The position numbers and the translations under genes are program-made. From assembly GCA_902783155.1 (NCBI GenBank), contig CACZPR010000018.1, forward strand, positions 1-64,000: 64,000 bases of DNA, given 5' to 3'. Numbering within the stretch: position 1 is the stretch's first letter; every line of letters starts with the position of its first letter. This document shows positions 37,547 through 45,792 of the stretch, piece by piece. The DNA comes from an uncultured Spirochaetaceae bacterium. Lineage in GTDB: Bacteria; Spirochaetota; Spirochaetia; Treponematales; Treponemataceae. The notes under the pieces were generated by a model. The model made no database searches. It worked only from the letters and a program-made list of their open reading frames with translations, and was not told where the DNA came from.

Positions 37547-39103
37547 CTAGAGAATGTACCTCTGGAGATTCTGGTCCTGCACAATTCCCTTCAGACGCTC
37601 GTCCACGTAGGGCTGGTCTATTGTGATTGACTCACCCGCATGTTGGTCGGCGGAAAAACTCAGGTCCTCAAGCACGGTCTCCATTATGGTGTGGAGTCTG
37701 CGCGCACCAATGTTTTCGCTTCTGGCATTGACATCCTCGGCTATGAATGCCATGCGGTCTATGGCGTCGTCGGAGAATGTCAGATTCACACCCTCGGTTC
37801 CAAGAAGGGCCTCGTACTGTTTGACAAGGGCGTTCTTTGGTTCGGTGAGTATGCGCTTGAAGTCATCCTTTGTAAGAGCCTCAAGTTCTACGCGGAGTGG
37901 GAAACGTCCCTGAAGTTCCGGAATCAGGTCGCTTGGTGCCGAAACGGAAAAAGCTCCCGCACCGATGAAAAGGATGTGGGTAGTGTTGACCACGCCCCAT
38001 TTTGTGTTGACGTTGCTTCCCTCGACGATTGGAAGTATGTCACGCTGGACACCCTCGCGGCTGACCGCCTGTCTGTCTCCCTCGCCACCCTTTGTAGCAA
38101 TCTTGTCGATTTCATCAATAAAAATTATTCCGCTCTGCTCGACACGTTTCTTTGCCTCGTCCGCAACCTTGTCCATGTCGGTTATGCGGTCAAGAACATC
38201 GGCCATTATAATCTGTCTTGCCTCGCGCACGGTGACAGTCTTTTTGTGTGAGCGTCCACCGTTGAACATTTCCTGCAGCCCGCTGATTCCTTCCTCAAAG
38301 TCCGCAGGATTTCCACCGCTGAACATCTCCATGCCGATTCTTGGCTGGTGGTGAACGGTGATGTCAACCTCGCGGTCCTCAAGTTTTTTCTCGCGGAGCA
38401 TGATGCGGAATTTTTCCCTTGTGGCGGACATGTCGTTGCTGTTTTCCTCGGAGGAAGACTTGTTTTCCGGCTCCGTCGTCTCAGGCTCCACACTCTGGTC
38501 CTGCATCTCCCCGTCCTGCATTGGAACGCCAATCCTTATTACACCGCCGTGGATTGGGGATGAGTTGTCGCCAAAAATGTTTCCGAGAACCTTGACATTT
38601 GGACCGGCATCGCCCTTCTTTTTTTTGGATTTTTTACCGGAGCTGCCGGGAAGAAGAAGGTCAAGAAGCTCATCCTCAACCATTGGCTCCGCTTTTACAC
38701 GCAGATTTTCCTGAGTCTCGGCCTTGACCATGTTGTATCCAACGGCCATAAGGTCACGGACCATGCTCTCCACATCGCGACCGACATAGCCCACCTCGGT
38801 GTACTTTGTTGCCTCCACCTTCAAAAACGGTGCGCCACAGAGTTTTGCAAGGCGGCGTGCGATTTCGGTTTTTCCAACACCGGTCGGACCCATCATCAGT
38901 ATGTTCTTTGGTGCAACCTCGTCACGGATTTCCTCCGGGAGCTTGATTCTTCTCTGCCGGTTCCTTAGTGCGACTGCGACAAAACGTTTGGCCTTGTTCT
39001 GTCCGATTATGTAGTTGTCCAGTCTGGAAACAATTTCCGTTGGTGTCAGTCCGTCAGGGATGCCCGAAACTTTATCTGTCAGGGACTTTGTGTTTTCTTC
39101 CAT
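37547..39103 (-). CDS. hslU: ATP-dependent protease ATPase subunit HslU
   Basis: A 518-residue AAA+ unfoldase that feeds substrates to HslV. It shows TPTEIVSRLDNYIIGQNKAKR at the start, Walker A GPTGVGKTEIAR, the pore-type GYVG in TEVGYVGRDVESM, Walker B IIFIDEIDKIA, the sensor region and the C-terminal tail LQRYIL that docks into HslV. It is about 75 residues longer than E. coli HslU because the I-domain carries a charged, low-complexity insert (KKSKKKKGDAG and later EPETTEPENKSSSEENSND). Start at 39103 is three bases after the hslV stop, with GAGGAG upstream. Confidence 0.96.
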   Translation of the reverse strand: MEENTKSLTDKVSGIPDGLTPTEIVSRLDNYIIGQNKAKRFVAVALRNRQRRIKLPEEIRDEVAPKNILMMGPTGVGKTEIARRLAKLCGAPFLKVEATKYTEVGYVGRDVESMVRDLMAVGYNMVKAETQENLRVKAEPMVEDELLDLLLPGSSGKKSKKKKGDAGPNVKVLGNIFGDNSSPIHGGVIRIGVPMQDGEMQDQSVEPETTEPENKSSSEENSNDMSATREKFRIMLREKKLEDREVDITVHHQPRIGMEMFSGGNPADFEEGISGLQEMFNGGRSHKKTVTVREARQIIMADVLDRITDMDKVADEAKKRVEQSGIIFIDEIDKIATKGGEGDRQAVSREGVQRDILPIVEGSNVNTKWGVVNTTHILFIGAGAFSVSAPSDLIPELQGRFPLRVELEALTKDDFKRILTEPKNALVKQYEALLGTEGVNLTFSDDAIDRMAFIAEDVNARSENIGARRLHTIMETVLEDLSFSADQHAGESITIDQPYVDERLKGIVQDQNLQRYIL

Positions 39104-39106
39104 AAA

Positions 39107-39649
39107 TCAAATCTCCTCAACAGTCACATGGCTGTTGGTGTATATGCAAATCTGCCCCGCAATGGCAAGCGATTTTTCCGCAATCTCCTTGGCTGAATAA
39201 TTGCTGGACTCCATGTATGCAAGGGCCGCAGAGTAGGCATAGTTTCCGCCCGAACCAATGGCAATCACATCGTTCTCCGGCTCAATCACATTTCCGTCCC
39301 CTGAAATCAGCAGGATATTGTTTTTGTCGGCGACAAGGAGCATGGCATCCAGTTTGCTCATCGAACGCTCCGTCCTCCAAAGTTTTGCAAGCTCCACGGC
39401 GGAACGAAGAAGGTCCCCGTTGTAGGACTTCAATTTTTCCTCAAACTTGTCGAACAAAGTGAACGCATCCGCAACCGAACCTGCGAATCCTGTTATAACC
39501 TTTCCGTCATAAATCCTGCGGACCTTTTTGGCATTGCCCTTGACCACCGTATTTCCGGCAGTCACCTGTCCGTCTCCAGCCATAGCGACGTGGCCATCCT
39601 TTTTTACGGCAATGACCGTCGTGCTTCTGATTTTGTTTTCCTCAGACAT
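39107..39649 (-). CDS. hslV: ATP-dependent protease peptidase subunit HslV
   Basis: A 180-residue N-terminal-nucleophile peptidase. The mature catalytic threonine should be the first Thr of [21 protein letters not shown], so the protein starts with a nine-residue leader (MSEENKIRS) that must be removed. Other features are [17 protein letters not shown], the conserved [17 protein letters not shown] and [16 protein letters not shown] chose the ATG at 39649 with AGAGG five bases upstream over a GTG at 39655. First gene of the hslVU pair; it follows xerC in the same order as codV-clpQ-clpY in Bacillus. Confidence 0.95.
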   Translation of the reverse strand: MSEENKIRSTTVIAVKKDGHVAMAGDGQVTAGNTVVKGNAKKVRRIYDGKVITGFAGSVADAFTLFDKFEEKLKSYNGDLLRSAVELAKLWRTERSMSKLDAMLLVADKNNILLISGDGNVIEPENDVIAIGSGGNYAYSAALAYMESSNYSAKEIAEKSLAIAGQICIYTNSHVTVEEI

Positions 39650-39766
39650 AAACACCTCTGATGTTTTAGGGGAAAATCGTTTTTAAATCCCCGCTCCATA
39701 AAAGATACCAAAGCATGGGGCCATCGGCAATAGGATTATGGAAATTTATTCACCCAAAATTGGTCT

Positions 39767-40699
39767 TTAATCCTTTTTTCCGGAATGCGGGAATGCCTGC
39801 GCGTAGATTTCCTTGAGACGTTCGGTGGAGACATGTGTATAGCGCTGTGTCGTGCTGATTGTGGAATGTCCAAGCATCTCCTGCACCATCCTTATGTCGG
39901 CTCCATTTGAGAGCATGGCCGTAGCAAAAGTGTGCCTGAATGCGTGGGGCGAAATGTGTCTGTTTGTTCCCTCAACGCCTGTGTAGCGGTTAAGTATGTA
40001 GCGCACTCCGTTGTCCGTCAGAGCGGTTCCCTTGTTGTTCAGAAAAATATTTTTGACCGGGGAGCCACCCTTCATGGATGACTGTGGAAAACGCCTGTCC
40101 CTTTCCTCAAGATACTCGGCGAGAGCCTTCCTTGCGTCCTTCTCAAAATAAACGCGGCGGTCCTTTTTTCCTTTTCCGGTGACGATTGCGGAACCCAGGT
40201 CCTGGCTCAGATCCTGTATTTTAAGTCCGACAATTTCGGAAACACGGCACCCGGAAGAATAAAGCATCTCGAACAGGGCGCGGTCCCTTTTTTCCCAGAG
40301 CATGTCGGTCTTTCCCGGCTCCGAACATAGCTGGTCAACCTCGGCCTGTGTCATAAATTTTGGAAGACGCTTGGGTGTTTTCAGGCCCTTCAGCTCCAGA
40401 GCGGGATTTGTGTCGATATATCCGAATTTGTGGCAGTAGGCCATGAGCCCCCTGAGAGCGGCTATGAAACGGTTTATGGATGTGGGGGAATATTTTTTCT
40501 GGCTGAGATGTCCAACGCAGCTGCGCATCTCCATGAGCGAGAGATTTTCTATTGGACTGTCGCCCGGGACCAAATCAAGAAGATGGTTCAAATCCTCCCG
40601 GTAGCCTGTTACCGTGTTTTCCGAAAGCGTGCGGACGTTCGCAATATAAAGCAGATACTCGTCGCAAGCCTGTGAAAGTGTCAAGGATTTTTCAGACAC
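39767..40699 (-). CDS. xerC: Tyrosine recombinase, XerC-like
   Basis: The 310-residue recombinase has a SAM-like N-terminal core-binding domain (LSQACDEYLLYIANVRTLSENTVTGYREDL) and a catalytic domain with Arg in SSGCRVSEIVGL, Lys in VTGKGKKDRRVYF, HAFRHTFATAMLSNGADIRMVQEMLGH and the nucleophile Tyr in TTQRYTHV. Xer recombinases resolve chromosome dimers at dif near the septum. Which of the two Xer genes here is XerC and which XerD rests on gene order (topA-xerC-hslVU) and weak similarity, so the symbol is tentative. Confidence 0.85.
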   Translation of the reverse strand: MSEKSLTLSQACDEYLLYIANVRTLSENTVTGYREDLNHLLDLVPGDSPIENLSLMEMRSCVGHLSQKKYSPTSINRFIAALRGLMAYCHKFGYIDTNPALELKGLKTPKRLPKFMTQAEVDQLCSEPGKTDMLWEKRDRALFEMLYSSGCRVSEIVGLKIQDLSQDLGSAIVTGKGKKDRRVYFEKDARKALAEYLEERDRRFPQSSMKGGSPVKNIFLNNKGTALTDNGVRYILNRYTGVEGTNRHISPHAFRHTFATAMLSNGADIRMVQEMLGHSTISTTQRYTHVSTERLKEIYAQAFPHSGKKD

Positions 40700-40753
40700 A
40701 TGGACCTCCGTGGGAACAGCACAGGGCCATCCCCATGGAGATTTTCGGCAAAA

Positions 40754-42955
40754 TCATAAATCCATTGCAGTGTCGACTGTCTCCTCTCCTGCGGCGGAAT
40801 GTAGATAGTCGCAGTCCGGGTTGATGCAGCTTTTGTACGAGCCATTCTTTTTGTCAAATTTTTCAACAAGGAACCACCCGCACTTTGGACAGTTCACGTC
40901 TATCGGCTTGAAGTGTGAAATGAAGTCGCAGTTCGGATAGTTTGTGCATCCGTAGAACTCCTTTCCGCGCCCCTTCGTCTTTCTGGCAACAATGTCACCG
41001 TTGCATCCCTTACGCGGACACTTTGCAAGAGGTATGCTCTTTGTGTTGTGGCACTCCGGGAATCCAGAGCAGGCAAGGAAATATCCAAAGCGGCCAAGTT
41101 TTTTGACCATGGGCTTTCCGCATTTGTCGCAGACCTGTTCCGTCCTTTCGTCAAGGGTACCCTTGAGGCTTTCCTGTGTGTCCATCACCTTGTCCACCTG
41201 GTTGATGAAGGGCTTGTAGAATTCGTCAATCATATTGTTCCAGACAAGCTCGTTCTGCTCAACATGGTCAAGGTCGGTCTCAACCTTGGACGTGAATTCC
41301 TCGTTTATGACATCCGGGAAGGAATCCACCAGAATGCGGCAGATTATCTTTCCAAGCTGGGTCGGAACAAGCTGCCTGTTTGAGCGTGTAACATAGTATC
41401 TGTCCAGGAGCACCGAGATTATTGGCGCGTATGTTGATGGACGGCCGATTCCCTTTTCCTCCAGGGTCTTTACCATGGATGCGTCCGTGTATCTCGCCGG
41501 TCCCTGCGTAAAATGCTGCTCAGGGTAGAATGTGCCGCTCGAAAGTTTTTCACCTGTCTTAAGCGAAGGAAGGGAGCCTGTCACCTCCTCCTTTGACGAA
41601 AGAACCTTCATCACAGAGTAGAAACCCTTTTCCGAAAGTTTTGATGCCGACACACGGAAAACTGCGTCGCCCGCAAGAATGTCAACGCTGGTCGTCTTGG
41701 TCCTTGCGTTGTTCATCTGGCTGGAAACAAAGCGTTCCCAAATTATTGAATAGAGCCTGAGAAGGTCCCTGCTGAGATAATCCTTGACGGAATCCGGGGT
41801 GTACTTAACGTAGGTCGGCCTTATGGCTTCGTGGGCATCCTGGGCGGACTTTCCAACTGCGTACTCAATCTTTTCCGGCGGAAGCTGGTCAGGGTGGTTC
41901 TCGCCAATCCATGCGCGGACATCATCAATCGCGGTCTGTGAAATACGGACGGAATCAGTACGCATGTAGGTAATCAGACCCACGCGGCTGCTTCCAATCT
42001 GTATGCCCTCGTAGAGCTGCTGGGCAAGCTGCATTGTCTTTTTTGACGTGAATCCAAGACGGTTTGCGGCGGCCTGCTGTAGTTTTGATGTTGTGAACGG
42101 AGCCTTGGGACGGACGGTCTTTTCGCTTTCCTTGATTTCGCCAACAATACATTCCGCGCTGTTGATTTCGGAGATTATGGCGTTCACGGAATCAAGGTTC
42201 TTAAGCTCGGGCTTGCTTCCATGGTACTGGACCAGCTGGGCTGTGAACTTTGATTTTCCCTTCATAAAATCGGCATCAAGGGTCCAATATTCCTCGGGGA
42301 TAAAATCCTCGACCTCCTTTTCCCTTTCGCAGATGAGCCTAAGGGCAACGGACTGGACCCTTCCCGCGCTGAGTCCGTTCTTGACTTTCTTCCACAGGAG
42401 CGGACTAAGGTTGTAGCCAACAAGACGGTCCAGAACACGGCGGGCCTTCTGTGCGTTGACCTTTGCCTCGTCGATTTCTCCTGGATGCTTTACGGCCTCC
42501 TTGATTGCGAGCGGAGTAATCTCGTTGAAGACTATCCTGTTGATTGGGGCCTCCGTCTTTTCGGCAAGGGCATGGTTCAGATGCCAGGCAATAGCCTCCC
42601 CCTCGCGGTCGTTATCGGATGCGAGCAGAATCTGTTTTGAATTCTTTGCGTCCTTCTGCAGTTCCTTCAAAAGTTTTGCGCGACCACGGACCGTAATATA
42701 TTCGGGCTGGAAATTGTTCGCCACGTCTATAGCCAGACGGCTCTTCGGAAGGTCGATAAGATGTCCCATGGACGCCTTGACCACGTAGCCGCTTCCAAGA
42801 TAGTGCTCTATGGTCTTCGCCTTGGCCGGTGACTCCACTATGACCAATGTTTTTTTGCCGCCATCGCTTTTGGCAGATTTTGTGCCCCTTGATTTTGCAA
42901 CAAGCGTTCCCGCGCTGGCATCGGTTTCTACTGATTTAGCTGCTCTAGCTGCCAT
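40754..42955 (-). CDS. topA: DNA topoisomerase I
   Basis: A 733-residue type IA topoisomerase. After a Lys/Ser/Ala-rich tail of ~33 residues comes the TOPRIM domain (KKTLVIVESPAKAKTIEHYLG, SDNDREGEAIAWHL). The active-site tyrosine is in SRVGLITYMRTDSVRIS. The C-terminus has three zinc-ribbon modules: CDKCGKPMVKKLGRFGYFLACSGFPEC, CPRKGCNGDIVARKTKGRGKEFYGCTNYPNC and CPKCGWFLVEKFDKKNGSYKSCINPDC. It relaxes negative supercoils in the cytosol. Between dprA and xerC, as in several Firmicutes. Confidence 0.97.
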   Translation of the reverse strand: MAARAAKSVETDASAGTLVAKSRGTKSAKSDGGKKTLVIVESPAKAKTIEHYLGSGYVVKASMGHLIDLPKSRLAIDVANNFQPEYITVRGRAKLLKELQKDAKNSKQILLASDNDREGEAIAWHLNHALAEKTEAPINRIVFNEITPLAIKEAVKHPGEIDEAKVNAQKARRVLDRLVGYNLSPLLWKKVKNGLSAGRVQSVALRLICEREKEVEDFIPEEYWTLDADFMKGKSKFTAQLVQYHGSKPELKNLDSVNAIISEINSAECIVGEIKESEKTVRPKAPFTTSKLQQAAANRLGFTSKKTMQLAQQLYEGIQIGSSRVGLITYMRTDSVRISQTAIDDVRAWIGENHPDQLPPEKIEYAVGKSAQDAHEAIRPTYVKYTPDSVKDYLSRDLLRLYSIIWERFVSSQMNNARTKTTSVDILAGDAVFRVSASKLSEKGFYSVMKVLSSKEEVTGSLPSLKTGEKLSSGTFYPEQHFTQGPARYTDASMVKTLEEKGIGRPSTYAPIISVLLDRYYVTRSNRQLVPTQLGKIICRILVDSFPDVINEEFTSKVETDLDHVEQNELVWNNMIDEFYKPFINQVDKVMDTQESLKGTLDERTEQVCDKCGKPMVKKLGRFGYFLACSGFPECHNTKSIPLAKCPRKGCNGDIVARKTKGRGKEFYGCTNYPNCDFISHFKPIDVNCPKCGWFLVEKFDKKNGSYKSCINPDCDYLHSAAGEETVDTAMDL

Positions 42956-42987
42956 TTATACACCCCAATAGCATTTTTTTTCAATTT

Positions 42988-43968
42988 TTAAAAAGCCAAT
43001 TCCGGCTGACCGGCTTTTTTTTCTGACGGACCCGGACATTCTTCAAGTGTCCTTATGAATTCGTCATAGCTCCCGAAAACAGGAGCGCCATCCCTCACAT
43101 AGTTTTCAGAGGAATTCTCTATTTTTCCAAGAGCCGTCTTTGTGTTTTTCATCCTGAGCGCGGCCACAGTCTTTTCGGTCAACTGCGATGCCTGCTCACA
43201 AAAACAGTCCCTGTGGAACATCAGATAGCGGTTGTAGTTCAGGGCAAAGTCCGCCGTAATCAAAGCCCCGCTGCCGGGTGGAGCCTGTGTAACGACGGTA
43301 ACAGAAGACAGAGCCGCTATCAGTCTGTTTCTTTTTACGTAACGCCATGTCTCCGACGGAACTCCGGGAAGGTACTCGCTCAAAAGAAGTCCTCCGCCCT
43401 CCAGAATCCTTGATGCAAGGCTCCTGTTTCCATACGGGACAACCGTGTCTATCCCAGATGGCATGACGGCTGCCGTAAGTCCACCGGAAGACAATGCCCC
43501 CCTGTGCGCGAACGTATCAACACCATAGGCCAATCCGCTCACGACTGTCAATCCATCGGACGCACATCTAGCCGCAAAATCCAGAGTGGACTCGGCGCAT
43601 TTCTGGCAGACACGTCTTGTTCCGACTACGGACACGCATCTTTTTTCAAGGCAGCCAATCTCACCGCGGACAAAAACCATGTACGGCGGATCGAACATCT
43701 GCGAAAACATGGCCGGATAACCCGGGTCCCGTGCAGTGTATGCCTTTATGCCAAGCCTCTCGATTATGGCAAAACTCCTTTCCGCAATGGCCAGACACCT
43801 GTTTCCGTCCCAGGTGGCGTTTTTGATTGCGCGACCCACGGCAGCACCAAGCGTCTCCCTGTCCATGGAGCAAAGTTCGTCCACGGATGACAGTTTTTCC
43901 CCAAGCAGGGTCTTTTCCCTGAAAGTGAGAAATTCTATTGAAGAAAGTGCAAGTTCCAAAAGATTCAC
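42988..43968 (-). CDS. dprA: DNA processing protein DprA/Smf
   Basis: A 326-residue protein with the extended Rossmann fold: CVSVVGTRRVCQKCAESTLDFA, GLTVVSGLAYGVDTFAHRGAL, GIDTVVPYGNRSLASRI, GGGLLLSEYLPGVPSETWRYVKRNRLIAALSSVTVVTQAPPGSGALITADFAL. DprA loads RecA on incoming single strands during transformation; many non-competent bacteria also carry it. It starts with GTG at 43968 with no clear ribosome site. No competence genes are seen nearby. Confidence 0.94.
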   Translation of the reverse strand: MNLLELALSSIEFLTFREKTLLGEKLSSVDELCSMDRETLGAAVGRAIKNATWDGNRCLAIAERSFAIIERLGIKAYTARDPGYPAMFSQMFDPPYMVFVRGEIGCLEKRCVSVVGTRRVCQKCAESTLDFAARCASDGLTVVSGLAYGVDTFAHRGALSSGGLTAAVMPSGIDTVVPYGNRSLASRILEGGGLLLSEYLPGVPSETWRYVKRNRLIAALSSVTVVTQAPPGSGALITADFALNYNRYLMFHRDCFCEQASQLTEKTVAALRMKNTKTALGKIENSSENYVRDGAPVFGSYDEFIRTLEECPGPSEKKAGQPELAF

Positions 43969-44037
43969 ACAAAAAATGTATTGAATTTAGGCCTTGATAG
44001 TCAAGTGTCGGGATAAAAAAGAATTTAAAACAATTTA

Positions 44038-44067
44038 GGGGAATCCAGACAAAAGCCCGGACTCCCC
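44038..44067 (-). terminator. Terminator after the TPR lipoprotein gene
   Basis: A 12-bp stem (44038-44049 with 44056-44067, two mismatches or G-U pairs) lies about 25 bases after the stop; the T tract on the minus strand is interrupted. It would end the dcw-ftsZ-xerD transcript. Confidence 0.65.
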
Positions 44068-44092
44068 CTCAAAAACCAGATGCCGCAAGAAA

Positions 44093-44848
44093 TTAGTTGT
44101 TTGCCTCGGTCCTGTATTTCATGGCCTCAACCGTTGTCCTGTTGGCTTCGGCCTGCTTGACTTTCTCCGCATTTGGATTCAGCTTTATAATCTCGTCGTA
44201 CAGTGCAATGGCCTTGTCAAATTCAAGATTCTCGTAGTAGGCGCGCGCAAGTACAAATCTTCCGTCCGTGTCCCTCACCTGGGTCTCAAGGAAGGTCTCC
44301 AGATAAGGAATGGCCTTTTCAGGTTCGTTCATGTCAAAGACATAAAGCACACCGATTCCGTACATGGCCCTGTAGTATTTCGGGTCTATGGCAAGCGCGC
44401 GAAGGAATGACTCCTCGGACACCCTAAGGTACTGCATCTTTATCTCGCCGACAGAGCCGTCGTTGTGGATGTTCCAGTCAATCTGGCTGTTTGAGACGTA
44501 TCCAGCGCATACCGCAAGATAGTAGTAGAGGTTGGCGTTGTTCGGGTAGAACTCAAGTGCCTTCTGGAAAGCCTCGTATGCCTTGCCGTAAAGCTGCTCA
44601 TCAAGATAGCGTGTCCCGAGAATCTTGTACCAGACTCCCTCCTGTGCCTGCGTGGTGGCTAAATCTATGGCGCGGCGGTCATATTTTTCTATGGCCTCCT
44701 TGAGTTCCTCCTTTGTCGTGGGGGAAGAGACACCCTCCTCCATCTTCTGCATCCGCTTGATTGCGTTGTAGGAATTTCCACAGGAAACACAGACCAAAGC
44801 TGTTGAAACAACGGCGGCGACAAATGCTGTCCTCAATACTTTCTTCAT
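44093..44848 (-). CDS. TPR-repeat lipoprotein
   Basis: The 251-residue protein begins MKKVLRTAFVAAVVSTALVCVSCGNSYN, a lipoprotein signal with Cys at 23. Several tetratricopeptide repeats follow: YGKAYEAFQKALEFYPNNANLYYYLAVC, ESFLRALAIDPKYYRAMYGIGVLYVF, PEKAIPYLETFLET and FDKAIALYDEIIKLNPNAEKV. It is probably membrane-anchored on the periplasmic side and acts as a protein-interaction scaffold. The ATG overlaps the xerD stop (ATGA) and has GGAGG nine bases upstream, so it is translationally coupled to the division operon. A role in division or envelope assembly is inferred from position only. Confidence 0.88.
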   Translation of the reverse strand: MKKVLRTAFVAAVVSTALVCVSCGNSYNAIKRMQKMEEGVSSPTTKEELKEAIEKYDRRAIDLATTQAQEGVWYKILGTRYLDEQLYGKAYEAFQKALEFYPNNANLYYYLAVCAGYVSNSQIDWNIHNDGSVGEIKMQYLRVSEESFLRALAIDPKYYRAMYGIGVLYVFDMNEPEKAIPYLETFLETQVRDTDGRFVLARAYYENLEFDKAIALYDEIIKLNPNAEKVKQAEANRTTVEAMKYRTEANN

Positions 44849-45792
44849 AAATCATTTCCTCCTGATAAGTCGTCCCCGACTTTTTTGTCAGCGTGGCCAG
44901 GGAAATATCCTGCATGGTATTCCTCAAGCTGCTCATCTTCTATGTGCGTATAAATCTGCGTGGTGGCCAGGTCGGTATGCCCAAGAAGCTCCTGCACCGA
45001 ACGCAAATCCGCACCCCCGGAAAGAAGGTGTGTCGCGAACGAATGTCTAAGAGTATGGACCTTTGCCTCGACCCCGCTCTTTTTTTCAAGCTCCTGAAAA
45101 TTTTTCCAGATGCCCTTTCTTGAAAGAGCTTCCCCCCTGAAGTTGACAAAGACCTCGGAAATCTGTCTCTGCCCGACAATGGCCGGTCTTGTCTCGAAAA
45201 GCCATTTTTTCAGCCACATCGAGGCCACATCTCCAAAAGGTACTATCCTTTCTTTATCGCCCTTTCCGTGGACAAGTATTATAGATTCATCAAAATGGAC
45301 ATTGGAAATCAGAAGACCGGCGGCCTCGCTGATTCTAAGTCCGCAGCTGTAAATCAGCTCAAACAGTGCCCTGTCCCTTATTCCGAGGGGCTTTGAAACG
45401 TCTATGACATCAAGCAGAGCGTCAACCTGCTCAACGGACAGAACCTTCGGGAGCCTTCTGGAAGCCTTTGGTCTGTCCATCTCCAGGGCATAGTTTTCGG
45501 TCCATATTCCCTGGCGTTTCAGATACGCACCGAACGCACGCAACGCGGAAATGTCCTTGGATACCGTCAAATCGGAGCTTCCGTGTTCCCGTCTCCATAT
45601 CAGGTAGTACAGGAGATTCTGTTTCTCGACATTCCTTAGCGGTATGGAATTTTCTCCAAGCCACAAAAGAAATTCCTCGCAGCTGAAACAGTATGTGCTT
45701 GCGGATAGCTCTGCCCTGCCCTCAACCATCAGAAGATCCGAGTAGAATCCCTGAAGAATTGGCGGCCAGTTGGCTCCGGCTGTTTTTTTCAT
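44845..45792 (-). CDS. xerD: Tyrosine recombinase, XerD-like
   Basis: The 315-residue recombinase has a core-binding N-terminal domain and the catalytic set: Arg in SCGLRISEAAGL, Lys in VHGKGDKERIVPF, HTLRHSFATHLLSGGADLRSVQELLGH and Tyr in TTQIYTHIED. The C-terminal part matches XerD better than the other Xer in this window. Its ATG overlaps the ftsZ stop (ATGA), so it is co-translated with the division protein. XerC/XerD act at dif during septation under FtsK, which makes the coupling notable. Confidence 0.88.
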   Translation of the reverse strand: MKKTAGANWPPILQGFYSDLLMVEGRAELSASTYCFSCEEFLLWLGENSIPLRNVEKQNLLYYLIWRREHGSSDLTVSKDISALRAFGAYLKRQGIWTENYALEMDRPKASRRLPKVLSVEQVDALLDVIDVSKPLGIRDRALFELIYSCGLRISEAAGLLISNVHFDESIILVHGKGDKERIVPFGDVASMWLKKWLFETRPAIVGQRQISEVFVNFRGEALSRKGIWKNFQELEKKSGVEAKVHTLRHSFATHLLSGGADLRSVQELLGHTDLATTQIYTHIEDEQLEEYHAGYFPGHADKKVGDDLSGGNDL

